A stretch of 64,000 nt of DNA, from contig JACKDM010000007.1 in assembly GCA_020633515.1 (NCBI GenBank), positions 28,501 through 92,500 of the forward strand, written 5' to 3'. Both the position numbers and the translations under genes were made by a program. Shown here one piece after another: positions 30,805 to 42,935 of this stretch. Within the stretch, counting starts at the first letter, position 1. Every line of letters starts with the position of its first letter. The notes beneath the pieces were generated by a model, which saw only the letters and a program-made list of their open reading frames with translations, ran no database searches and was not told the origin of the DNA. This DNA comes from Myxococcales bacterium. GTDB lineage: Bacteria > Myxococcota > Bradymonadia > UBA7976 > UBA1532.

Positions 30805-31359
30805 ATGGGCATCATCGGATTCCTCGTCTTCGCCGTCGGGGTCGCGCTGACCGTCGTCGGCGGCGCCAAGGTGCCCGCGGAGGGCGCCGAGTGGCCCGAC
30901 ACGCTGCTGCTCGTCGGCGTCGGCATCGCCGTCGGCGTCGTCGGGCTCGTGCTGTGGCACCTCGACGAGCGCCGCAAGGCGCAGGCGATGGCGCGCGGTG
31001 AGCTCGGCGCCCGCGCTGACGCGGCGAAGCTCTTGCGCGAGGTGCAGGCGCCGCTCGACGCGCTCGCCGGCGAGCTCGAGCGCCTGAAGCCCGCCGAGAT
31101 CACCGCCCGCGTCGACGCGATCCTCGTCGGCTACGTGCTGCCGTTCGCCGAGGTGCGCCAGCAGCTCATCACCCGCTTCGGCATGCAGCGCGGCGCCGAG
31201 ATCCTCGTCACCGTCGCGTTCGGTGAGCGCCTGCTCAACCGCGTCTGGTCGGCGGCCGGCGACGAGCACGTCGTCGAGGCGCGCAACAGCTTCCCCGAGG
31301 CCTATCACGCCTTCAAAGAGGCGCTCGCCCAGCTCGACCGCGCGCTCGCCGCCGGTTGA
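30805..31359 (+). CDS. Membrane protein partner of the OPT transporter
   Basis: The protein has 184 residues. Two hydrophobic helices (GFLVFAVGVALTVVGGA, then LLLVGVGIAVGVVGLVLW) are followed by a 130-residue soluble helical region beginning LDERRKAQAMARGELG. It starts three bases after the transporter stop, so it is almost certainly co-translated. I do not recognise the family; an accessory or regulatory subunit of the transporter is inferred only from context. Confidence 0.75.
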   Translation: MGIIGFLVFAVGVALTVVGGAKVPAEGAEWPDTLLLVGVGIAVGVVGLVLWHLDERRKAQAMARGELGARADAAKLLREVQAPLDALAGELERLKPAEITARVDAILVGYVLPFAEVRQQLITRFGMQRGAEILVTVAFGERLLNRVWSAAGDEHVVEARNSFPEAYHAFKEALAQLDRALAAG

Positions 31360-31409
31360 TCCTCGCCCGCAATGGCGCCCGGCGCCGCTCCACCCTCATC
31401 GGAGAGTCC

Positions 31410-33551
31410 ATGCGCTTCGCACCTGCTCTGCTGTGCTTCGCCGCGCTGCTCGCGGCGTGTGACGACGATACGACCGAGGCGCCGCCGCCCGACGCGCGCC
31501 TCCCCGACGCGGCGGTCGACGGGGCGAGGCCCGACGCCGATCGCGACGCGGCGCCGCCGGCCGACGCCGCGCCCGACGCGACGCCCGACGCGGTCGTCGA
31601 CGCCGCCGTGCCCGACGCGGCGCCCTGCGACGAGCCGCCGGCCTGCGAAGACCGCGAGCGCCTCGTCGGCTGCGCGTGTTACCCGGTCGTCGACCGCCGC
31701 TGCCTCGGCGACGCCGACTGCCGCCCCGGCGAGCGCTGCGAGGGCGTCATGGGCAGCGCGACCCGGGTGTGCATGTTCACCCCGCCGCCGCTGCGCGCCT
31801 GCCCCGGCCCCGACTGCGCCGCCGACGACGATCCGGTGCTCTACGCCGGCGCCGCCAGCCGCGTCGTCACCCCCGACGGCTTCGAAACCCCGACGCCCGC
31901 CGGGCTCGACGGCAGCCACCTCAACTTCGCGCCGCCGTTCACCCCCGGCCTGTGGAACGACTGCGGCCGCGACGGGCTGTGCCCCGGCGACGACGGCTAC
32001 GTCGCGCCCGACGAGGGCGAGGGCGACGGCGAGATGCAGGGCATGTGGCTCGCCGGCTTCAGCACCGGCCGCCCCGCGCAGTACTGCCCCGAAGAGCTGA
32101 TCGGCTGCGATCGGCCGGAGTGCTGCGTCTCGAAGTTCGCCCACGACGACCTCAAGGTGCAGATCGCGGTCGTGCGGCAGCGCGGGGTCACCGTCGCCTT
32201 CGCCGCGCTCGACGCGGTCGGCTACTTCCACACCGACATCGACCGGATCCGGGCTCGCGTCGAGCCGATGGGGATCGATCTGCTCGTGATGGGCGCGAGC
32301 CACGACCACGAGGCGCCCGACACGGCGGGGCAGTGGGGGCCGGGCGACGGCGTCCCGGTGCGGACCGGGCGCGAGGCGGCGTTCATGGACAAGATCGAGG
32401 AGCAGACCGTCGCCGGGATCGAAGAGGCGCTCGCGGCGATGGTGCCGGCGACGGTGCGGGCGGGCGTCGTCGACACCGGCGTGGACGGGCTCGCGATCAG
32501 CGATAGCCGCACGCCCTACATCTTCAACGACGACCTGCCGATCGTGCACCTCGCGGCGGTCGAGGACGGGCGCAGCATCGCGACCGTGATCAGCTTCGGC
32601 AATCACGCCGAGGTGCTGTGGTCGGACAACCCGTACATCACCGCCGACTACTTCCACTTCACCCGCAAGTACGTCGCCGAGGGGCTCGCCGGGGTGACGG
32701 CGGTCGACGGCGCCGACAAGCCCGCGCTCGAAGGCACCGACGGGGTGGTGGTGATGTTCGCCGGCAGCGTCGGCGGGCTGATCAACCCCGGCCAGGGCGG
32801 CGCGAAGGACTACGCGGGCGTCGAGTACCCCGAGGAGACCTTCGCGACCGCCGACGCGGTGGGGCAGACGCTCGCGAGCCACGTGCTCGCCGGGCTCGCC
32901 GACGGGCGGGTCGCGCCGGTCGAGACCGACGGGCTGCGCTTCGCGACCCGGCAGTTCCTCGTGCCGGTGCAGAACCAGACCTTCCGCCTCGCCGCGGTCT
33001 CGCTCGACCTCATCCAGCGCGACGTCTACAACGTCGCGCTCCTCGGCGGGCGCATGGTGCCCGGCGACCCCTACGTGCTCTCGCAGGTCGCGGCGGTGCG
33101 GCTCGGGCCGATCACGTTCTTCACCGCGCCGGGCGAGGTCTTCCCCGAGACGCTCGTGGGCGGGCTGCCGGGGCGCAACCGGGCGCGCACGCCGGTGATC
33201 GGCGACGTCTCGCGGCACCGCGTCGACTACATCTGCGGCGCCGACGGGCTCCCGGTCGAGGGCGGCGACCAGCCGTGCATCGTCAAGCCCGACGCCGAGA
33301 ACCCGCCCGACTGGGCCGCCGCGCCCGAGGGGCCGGTCGTCTACGAGCTCATCCCCGGCGAGGTCCCGTTCTTCATCGGGCTCGGCATGGACTTCCTCGG
33401 CTACATGGTCCCCGACTACGACTTCGAGGCCTCGCCGCTGCCGTTCACCGAGGCGCCGGGCGACCACTACGAAGAGACCAACAGCATCGGCGGCACGATC
33501 AGCGGGCTGTGGCGCACCCACCTCGAAGAGGCCCTCGACGCGCTGCGCTGA
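31410..33551 (+). CDS. Lipoprotein resembling neutral/alkaline ceramidases
   Basis: The protein has 713 residues. The signal peptide ends in LLAAC followed by three Asp. An Ala/Pro/Asp spacer and a Cys-rich segment lead to a domain starting YAGAASRVVTPDG. Motifs fitting the neutral ceramidase superfamily are MWLAGFSTGRPA, VALDAVGYFHTDI-like VAFAALDAVGYF, GASHDHEAPDT, SFGNHAEVLWSDN and SVGGLINPGQGG; the His residues would bind zinc. The family hydrolyses N-acyl linkages in sphingolipids, and the true substrate here is unknown. GGAGAG precedes the ATG. It is 50 bases after the membrane protein gene. Confidence 0.72.
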   Translation: MRFAPALLCFAALLAACDDDTTEAPPPDARLPDAAVDGARPDADRDAAPPADAAPDATPDAVVDAAVPDAAPCDEPPACEDRERLVGCACYPVVDRRCLGDADCRPGERCEGVMGSATRVCMFTPPPLRACPGPDCAADDDPVLYAGAASRVVTPDGFETPTPAGLDGSHLNFAPPFTPGLWNDCGRDGLCPGDDGYVAPDEGEGDGEMQGMWLAGFSTGRPAQYCPEELIGCDRPECCVSKFAHDDLKVQIAVVRQRGVTVAFAALDAVGYFHTDIDRIRARVEPMGIDLLVMGASHDHEAPDTAGQWGPGDGVPVRTGREAAFMDKIEEQTVAGIEEALAAMVPATVRAGVVDTGVDGLAISDSRTPYIFNDDLPIVHLAAVEDGRSIATVISFGNHAEVLWSDNPYITADYFHFTRKYVAEGLAGVTAVDGADKPALEGTDGVVVMFAGSVGGLINPGQGGAKDYAGVEYPEETFATADAVGQTLASHVLAGLADGRVAPVETDGLRFATRQFLVPVQNQTFRLAAVSLDLIQRDVYNVALLGGRMVPGDPYVLSQVAAVRLGPITFFTAPGEVFPETLVGGLPGRNRARTPVIGDVSRHRVDYICGADGLPVEGGDQPCIVKPDAENPPDWAAAPEGPVVYELIPGEVPFFIGLGMDFLGYMVPDYDFEASPLPFTEAPGDHYEETNSIGGTISGLWRTHLEEALDALR

Positions 33552-33636
33552 GCGCGGCGCGACACCGAGTTGTTGCTGGTCTCCGGCGCGGGCATCGGGC
33601 AAAGGGTGGCGCCGTCCACCGACGAGGAGCTCGCTG

Positions 33637-34473
33637 ATGTCACCGCGCCTCACCCGGCTGTTGCCGTTCCCGCTCGCGCTCGTGCTGTGCGCGGGCTGCC
33701 TCGAAGACGACCCCGAGGCCACCGCCGACGCCGGCGGGATGGGGGGCGAGGGCGGCGGCGGTGAGGGGGGCGAGGGCGGCGGCGGTGAGGGCGGCGAGGG
33801 CGGCGTCGGCGGGATGGGCGGCACTGGCGGCATGGGGGGCGCTGGCGGCATGGGCGGCGCCGGCGGCATGGGCGGCGCGCTCGACTGCGACGCGGTCTGC
33901 GCCGGCTACGCAGCCTGCGCCGACACCCAGGTGATCATCGACGACTGCAACGACTGCGCGGACATCGCCGAGGCGATGGCGGCCGGATCGACCGCGATCC
34001 TCGACCGCGCCGCCGCCGTCTGCGCCGAGGCCGTGCGCACCGGCGACTGCCGCGCCTACGCGCTCTGCCTCACCGACGACGACGGCCACAACGCCTCGGC
34101 CTGGGGCGGCGTCACGGTGCAGATCGGCGGCGCGCTCGACGCCGAGGTGATCGAGCTGACCGTCGCCGACGCCTGGGCGGTCGTCGGCGCCAAGAGCGAC
34201 GGCGCGCCGGGTGACGTCGAGGTCTACTTCGAGGCGGAGGACGGCTTCCACGGGCTCGAGTTCGACGATCTCGCCGTCGTCATCGACGCGGCGCCGGTCG
34301 ACGTCGCCGATCACCCGATCACCTGGTATCGCCCCGGCGTCGCCGCGCCGATCGAGCTCGCCGAGGGCACCGTCGAGGTCGCGGCGTTCGCGCTCGACGG
34401 CGCCTTCGACTTCACCGCCCGCGTCGCCGGTGAGACGCTCACCGTGCGCCTCAGCGGCGCGTTCACCGAGTGA
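33637..34473 (+). CDS. Gly-rich lipoprotein, unknown function
   Basis: The protein has 278 residues. The signal peptide ends LCAGC. It is followed by about 45 residues made almost only of Gly, Glu, Met and Ala (GGMGG and GGEGG units), then a Cys-rich helical segment (CDAVCAGYAACAD through CNDCADIAEAM to CLTDDDGHN) and a beta-rich C-terminal half. The Gly linker probably holds the domain away from the membrane. The 3' end overlaps the convergent gene by 11 bases. Confidence 0.78.
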   Translation: MSPRLTRLLPFPLALVLCAGCLEDDPEATADAGGMGGEGGGGEGGEGGGGEGGEGGVGGMGGTGGMGGAGGMGGAGGMGGALDCDAVCAGYAACADTQVIIDDCNDCADIAEAMAAGSTAILDRAAAVCAEAVRTGDCRAYALCLTDDDGHNASAWGGVTVQIGGALDAEVIELTVADAWAVVGAKSDGAPGDVEVYFEAEDGFHGLEFDDLAVVIDAAPVDVADHPITWYRPGVAAPIELAEGTVEVAAFALDGAFDFTARVAGETLTVRLSGAFTE

Positions 34474-35257
34474 CGCTCACCACCGCCGCGCCCTCGCCTC
34501 CGCCCGTCGCCGGCCGCGCCGCGATCAGCGCCCGCAGCTTCGCGTCGACCTGCCGCCCGAGCCGATCGGTCGCCTTGTCGAGCAGCCGCTCCTGCAGCTT
34601 CCGCGCGGTCCGATCGGTGTGCCAGATGGTCGCGTCCTCCTCGCCGTCGATCCGCTCGAAGACGGTGAAGAGCAGCGTCCCGCTCTTGACGTCGAAGAGG
34701 GTCGCCTCGAGCACGCCGGCGGTCTCGAAGGTCTCGGCCGGCACGACGAGCCCGCCGACGAGGGTCAGCCACGCCCAGCCCCAGGCGTTGGTGTACTGCC
34801 GCTCGACGAAGCGGTGCCGGTAGAGCAGCAGGTACTCGGCCCGGTAGCGGGTCGCGAGCTCGCGCAGCCCGGCGATGCTGCTCGTCGAGGGCCAGTCGGT
34901 GCTGATCTCGGAGACGACCTCGAAGAAGCCGGCGTCGGCGAGCGCCTGCGCGACGCGGCCGGTGACGGTGGTGAGCGGGATCGCCTCGTCGGGCTCGTAG
35001 CGGTCGACGACCGGCACCACGCCGATGCGGGCGTCGGCCTCGAGGAAGACCGGCGCGCGCAGGATCTCGCGGATCCGGTCTTCGGAGAGGTCGCCGACGC
35101 GGTCGCGGCTGAAGTGGTTCTCGACGAGCGGGGCGGGCGCGGCGGTGGGGGCGGCGAGCGCGAGGGGCTGCATCTCGGGGCGCATCGGCGCGGCGGCGCC
35201 GCAGCCGGCGGCGGTGAGGGCGGCGAGCGCGAGCAGGGGCAGGGCAGGGGACTTCAT
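34463..35257 (-). CDS. Lipoprotein, unknown function
   Basis: The protein has 264 residues. The signal peptide MKSPALPLLALAALTAAGC has a clear lipobox. The middle part has the sense of an outer-membrane assembly or stress lipoprotein (RIGVVPVVDRYEPDEAIPLT, then YRAEYLLLYRHRFVERQY and GTLLFTVFERIDG), similar in pattern to CsgG/LpoB-like folds, but I would not assign one. It overlaps the convergent gene at 34463-34473. It is divergent from the lipoprotein at 35442 with a 184-base spacer. Confidence 0.75.
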   Translation of the reverse strand: MKSPALPLLALAALTAAGCGAAAPMRPEMQPLALAAPTAAPAPLVENHFSRDRVGDLSEDRIREILRAPVFLEADARIGVVPVVDRYEPDEAIPLTTVTGRVAQALADAGFFEVVSEISTDWPSTSSIAGLRELATRYRAEYLLLYRHRFVERQYTNAWGWAWLTLVGGLVVPAETFETAGVLEATLFDVKSGTLLFTVFERIDGEEDATIWHTDRTARKLQERLLDKATDRLGRQVDAKLRALIAARPATGGGEGAAVVSVTR

Positions 35258-35441
35258 GGCGGGCCTCCATCGTGGATGACCCGAGGATGCCGCGGCCGCG
35301 CCGGGCGTGGGTCACCCGGGCATCACCGCGCCGTCATGGTTTCATCATGGCGAGAGTTCGCGTCGGCGGTGGCGGCGTGGCATCACAGTCGCGGGCGGTC
35401 GGCCGCCCGTCGACTTCGATGCGGATCAGGGGGGAACCACG

Positions 35442-36095
35442 ATGCGGACGATGCAGCTCTACACGATCGCGCTCGCCCTCACCGTCGGCTGCGTGCCCGG
35501 CGGTGGTGGCGGTGGGGATGATGACGACAGCGACGGCGGCCGCCCCGGCGCGGGCGGCATGGGCGGCGCGGGCGGTGCCGGTGGCGCGGGTGGCGCGGGC
35601 GGCGGCGGACCGGGCGGTGACACCTACGACTTCTCGTCGGTCGCCGACCCCGAGACCCCGGTCGCCGAGCTGACGCCCGACCAGGTCACCGATCTCTGCG
35701 AGCTCGCCCAGCAGCAGATCGAGCGGGCGTTCACCGATCAGGAGTTCCAGCAGCTCGCCTGCGCCTCGTTCGGCGCCTTCGCCGCCGCCTTCGCCATGGG
35801 CAGCGATCCGGTCGCCGCCTGCCAGGACGCCTATGACCAGTGCCTCCAGCAGCCGCTCGAAGAGACGCCGTCCGAGTGCCCCGCCGAGAACGACAGCGAC
35901 TGCACCGCGACCGTCGCCCAGGTCGAGCGCTGCCTCGACGACCAGGCGGCGCAGCTCCGCGTCTTCATCACCGCGTTCGAGTGCGCGATCTTCGCCGACG
36001 GCGAGCCGATGCTCGAAGGGGAGGAGCCGGCGAGCTGCGCCGAGGTCGAGGCGATCTGCCCGGGCTTCTTCGACGACCCCGAAGACGACCTCTGA
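35442..36095 (+). CDS. Gly-rich lipoprotein, unknown function
   Basis: The protein has 217 residues. The signal peptide ends in LTVGC. A Gly/Asp/Ala linker of about 45 residues follows, then a helical Cys-containing domain (VTDLCELAQQQIERAFTDQE; CQDAYDQCLQQ; CPAENDSDCTATVAQVERCL) with at least eight Cys after the lipobox, probably disulfide-bonded. The plan is that of the lipoprotein at 33637. GGGGGGAACC precedes the ATG. Confidence 0.78.
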   Translation: MRTMQLYTIALALTVGCVPGGGGGGDDDDSDGGRPGAGGMGGAGGAGGAGGAGGGGPGGDTYDFSSVADPETPVAELTPDQVTDLCELAQQQIERAFTDQEFQQLACASFGAFAAAFAMGSDPVAACQDAYDQCLQQPLEETPSECPAENDSDCTATVAQVERCLDDQAAQLRVFITAFECAIFADGEPMLEGEEPASCAEVEAICPGFFDDPEDDL

Positions 36096-36101
36096 CGGCG
36101 C

Positions 36102-40892
<4,791 letters not shown>

Positions 40893-41113
40893 GGGTGGGC
40901 CTGTCCCGCCTTTCGGACTGGGGGGGAGCGTCCGTCAGAGTCGTTTGCAGTTTATGTTCCGCCGCATCGGGCGGGGGGCTGCGCCGCGCGCCTCGCAGCT
41001 CGTCCGCCGGGGCGAACGGGCTACCCTTCTAACCGGTGGGGGATCGCTCGACAAGGGGGTGACCGGAAAAAAACACAACGCCGCGGAATCCGTGGGGGTT
41101 TGGCAGGGGGGCC

Positions 41114-41154
41114 CTAGATATGGGGGGTCGCCCGCGGTGGGACGTCAGATGTTG
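41114..41154 (-). promoter_or_regulatory. Pair of NrdR-box-like operators before nrdJ
   Basis: On the minus strand the cores CAACATCTGA (41154-41145, flanked ACA...CGT) and CCATATCTAG (41123-41114) resemble the NrdR consensus CwATATwtwG. Their spacing is exactly 31 bases, the three-turn spacing typical of NrdR box pairs. They lie 220-260 bases ahead of the nrdJ start. Confidence 0.5.
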
Positions 41155-41240
41155 TGTCTTGCCTGTGACATGAGGCGACCCCTCGGTGAGGGTGTCCGCG
41201 GGTGGCGCGCGGACGCTCGGATGGGTTGCAGTGAGGCTGT

Positions 41241-41265
41241 ATCCGCCCCGAAACACGGGGCGGAT
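41241..41265. terminator. GC-rich hairpin, possible terminator of the response regulator gene
   Basis: ATCCGCCCC (41241-41249) pairs perfectly with GGGGCGGAT (41257-41265) around a seven-base loop. It lies downstream of the minus-strand response regulator. There is no U-tract, so the role as a terminator is uncertain. Confidence 0.35.
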
Positions 41266-41346
41266 GGTGCATGCCATCACGCGGCGCGGGCGGGCGATGT
41301 ATTCATCACACGAATGCGGAGACGACCGGATGGGATCAGGAGCCCA

Positions 41347-41721
41347 TCAGCCGAGGCGGTCGAGGGTCTCGCGCAAGTGGGCGAGGGTATAGGGCTTGTC
41401 GAGGTAGCCATCGGGCTGGAGTCCGGCGACGCCCTCGCCGGTCGCGCCCGGGCTCGCGCCGCTCGAGACGATGACTCGAACGTCCGGTCGCAGGCGGCGC
41501 ATCTCGACGAGGACCGCTTCGCCGGAGATGTCGGGGAGGCCGAGGTCGAGGATGACGAGGTCGATGGGGTCTGCGCGGCCGAGCGCGGCGAGCGCCGCTT
41601 CGCCGCGCTCGGCCTCGATCACGCGGTAGCCGAGGCGCTCGAGCATGCGGCGGGTGATGCGGAGGATGGTCGGGTGGTCCTCGACGAGGAGGACCACGCC
41701 CGCGGGCGGCGTCTCGGTCAT
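41347..41721 (-). CDS. Single-domain response regulator
   Basis: The protein has 124 residues. It is a CheY-like receiver alone: acidic pocket LLVEDHPTIL, phospho-acceptor Asp59 in LVILDLGLPD, the Thr/Ser position in VIVSSGA, and Lys in GYLDKPYT. The ATG at 41721 is preceded by GGAGG eight bases away. No histidine kinase is next to it. It probably receives phosphate from a kinase elsewhere and acts by protein contact. Confidence 0.92.
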   Translation of the reverse strand: MTETPPAGVVLLVEDHPTILRITRRMLERLGYRVIEAERGEAALAALGRADPIDLVILDLGLPDISGEAVLVEMRRLRPDVRVIVSSGASPGATGEGVAGLQPDGYLDKPYTLAHLRETLDRLG

Positions 41722-41839
41722 GGCTGGGCCTCCGGCTGACCGCGGCATGATAGATCACGGCTGCACCGAGAGCAGCGGGTGAGGTGACAAAAACGACATG
41801 TGTCCCCGCCGAGCGGCTCGCGTCGGCGAGCCGGCGCCG

Positions 41840-42400
41840 TCAGGGCTTCTGGCCGTCGTAGAGCCGGGGCAGGAAGCCGGGCCAGACCTCGTCGCCGTCG
41901 AGCCGCCAGGCGCCGGTGACGTCGCGGGTGACGGTGACGAAGTCCTGCACGCCGCCGCAGCTCACCCGGATGCGCTTGTCGGCGCCGCGGTTGAGCACGC
42001 CGACGACCTCGCAGCTCGCGGCGCGGTTGAGCACGCGCCCGAGCGCCTGGCGCACGTAGCTCTGCCGGCAGGGCGGGTGCTGGTAGTCCTCGCAGGGGTC
42101 CTCGCCCTTGGCGGCGCTGACGACGACCCACCGGCCGCGGTTGCCGTCGAAGCGGGCGGCGATGCAGGCGTCGCGGCGGCAGGCGAGCGAGGCGGCGCGC
42201 ATGATGGACGGGCCGAGCGCGTCGATGGCGACGACCGGGCCGTGCTCGATGATGACGCGCTGGAGCGCGCGGAAGGGCGCGGCGGGGTCGTCGTCGGCGC
42301 GGCGCACGATCCAGATGCTGGCGAGCACGATGAGCCCGACCGCCTGGATGGCGAGCGTGATCTTGACGAGGCGTTGCACCCGGCGAGTGTGCCACGGCAC
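41840..42400 (-). CDS. Membrane-anchored small protein, unknown function
   Basis: The protein has up to 186 residues. An N-terminal helix (ITLAIQAVGLIVLASIWIV) anchors a periplasmic domain of about 150 residues with at least six Cys (CRRDAC, CEDYQHPPC, ASCEV, VSCGG). The start is unclear: GTG at 42400 or 42379, neither with a good ribosome site. It is divergent from the CBS protein gene. The family was not recognised. Confidence 0.65.
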   Translation of the reverse strand: MPWHTRRVQRLVKITLAIQAVGLIVLASIWIVRRADDDPAAPFRALQRVIIEHGPVVAIDALGPSIMRAASLACRRDACIAARFDGNRGRWVVVSAAKGEDPCEDYQHPPCRQSYVRQALGRVLNRAASCEVVGVLNRGADKRIRVSCGGVQDFVTVTRDVTGAWRLDGDEVWPGFLPRLYDGQKP

Positions 42401-42480
42401 CCGTCGACGGTGAAGTCGGCGCGGGCGGTTGGCGGGGGCGCGGCCATGGGGTAGAACCGGGGCACCGAACGGAGGGAGCG

Positions 42481-42903
42481 ATGCGCGTCAGCCAGTACAT
42501 GTCCGCCAAGGTGATCACCGCCCGGCCCGAGGACGGCATCCGGGAGACGTTCTTCCGCATGCGGCAGCATCGGGTGCGCCACCTGCCGGTGGTCGACGGG
42601 GCGGGGCGCCTCGTCGGCTTCATCAGCGACCGCGACCTGCGCCGGCCCGACTGGGTCGACGAGGCGGTCGACATCAGCCACGCCTACCAGCTCGAAGACG
42701 ACCTCCAGGTCGCGGATCTGATGACCCGCAACGTCGAGGTCGCGCACACCTACGATCCCATCGCCCGCGTCGTCGGGATCATGCTCGACCGGCGCTACGG
42801 CGCGCTGCCGGTGCTCGACAAGGAGGGCGACCTCGTCGGCATCATCTCGGCGATCGATCTGCTGCGCGCGCTCGCCGAGCTGCTCGACGCCCAGAAGGGT
42901 TAG
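42481..42903 (+). CDS. CBS-domain pair protein
   Basis: The protein has 140 residues. Two CBS motifs are evident: YMSAKVITARPEDGIRETF with VRHLPVVDGAGRLVGFISDRDL, and DLMTRNVEVAHTYDPIARVV with YGALPVLDKEGDLVGIISAIDL. Such stand-alone CBS pairs bind adenine nucleotides and sense energy or stress. GGAGGGAG precedes the ATG by four bases. Confidence 0.92.
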   Translation: MRVSQYMSAKVITARPEDGIRETFFRMRQHRVRHLPVVDGAGRLVGFISDRDLRRPDWVDEAVDISHAYQLEDDLQVADLMTRNVEVAHTYDPIARVVGIMLDRRYGALPVLDKEGDLVGIISAIDLLRALAELLDAQKG

Positions 42904-42935
42904 CTCGGGCGAGCTCGGGCGCGCGCCAGCGGCGG

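Larger units (their letters stand above)
40893..41346. other. Long leader of nrdJ, no gene
   Basis: This 454-base gap holds the candidate NrdR boxes at 41114-41154, a hairpin at 41241-41265 and otherwise no recognisable gene. I looked for an adenosylcobalamin riboswitch on the minus strand and did not find its conserved core. Confidence 0.5.

Noticed and set aside
40893..41110. Adenosylcobalamin riboswitch before nrdJ
   Set aside because: The long leader suggested one, but the conserved B12 box and core were not found on the minus strand.
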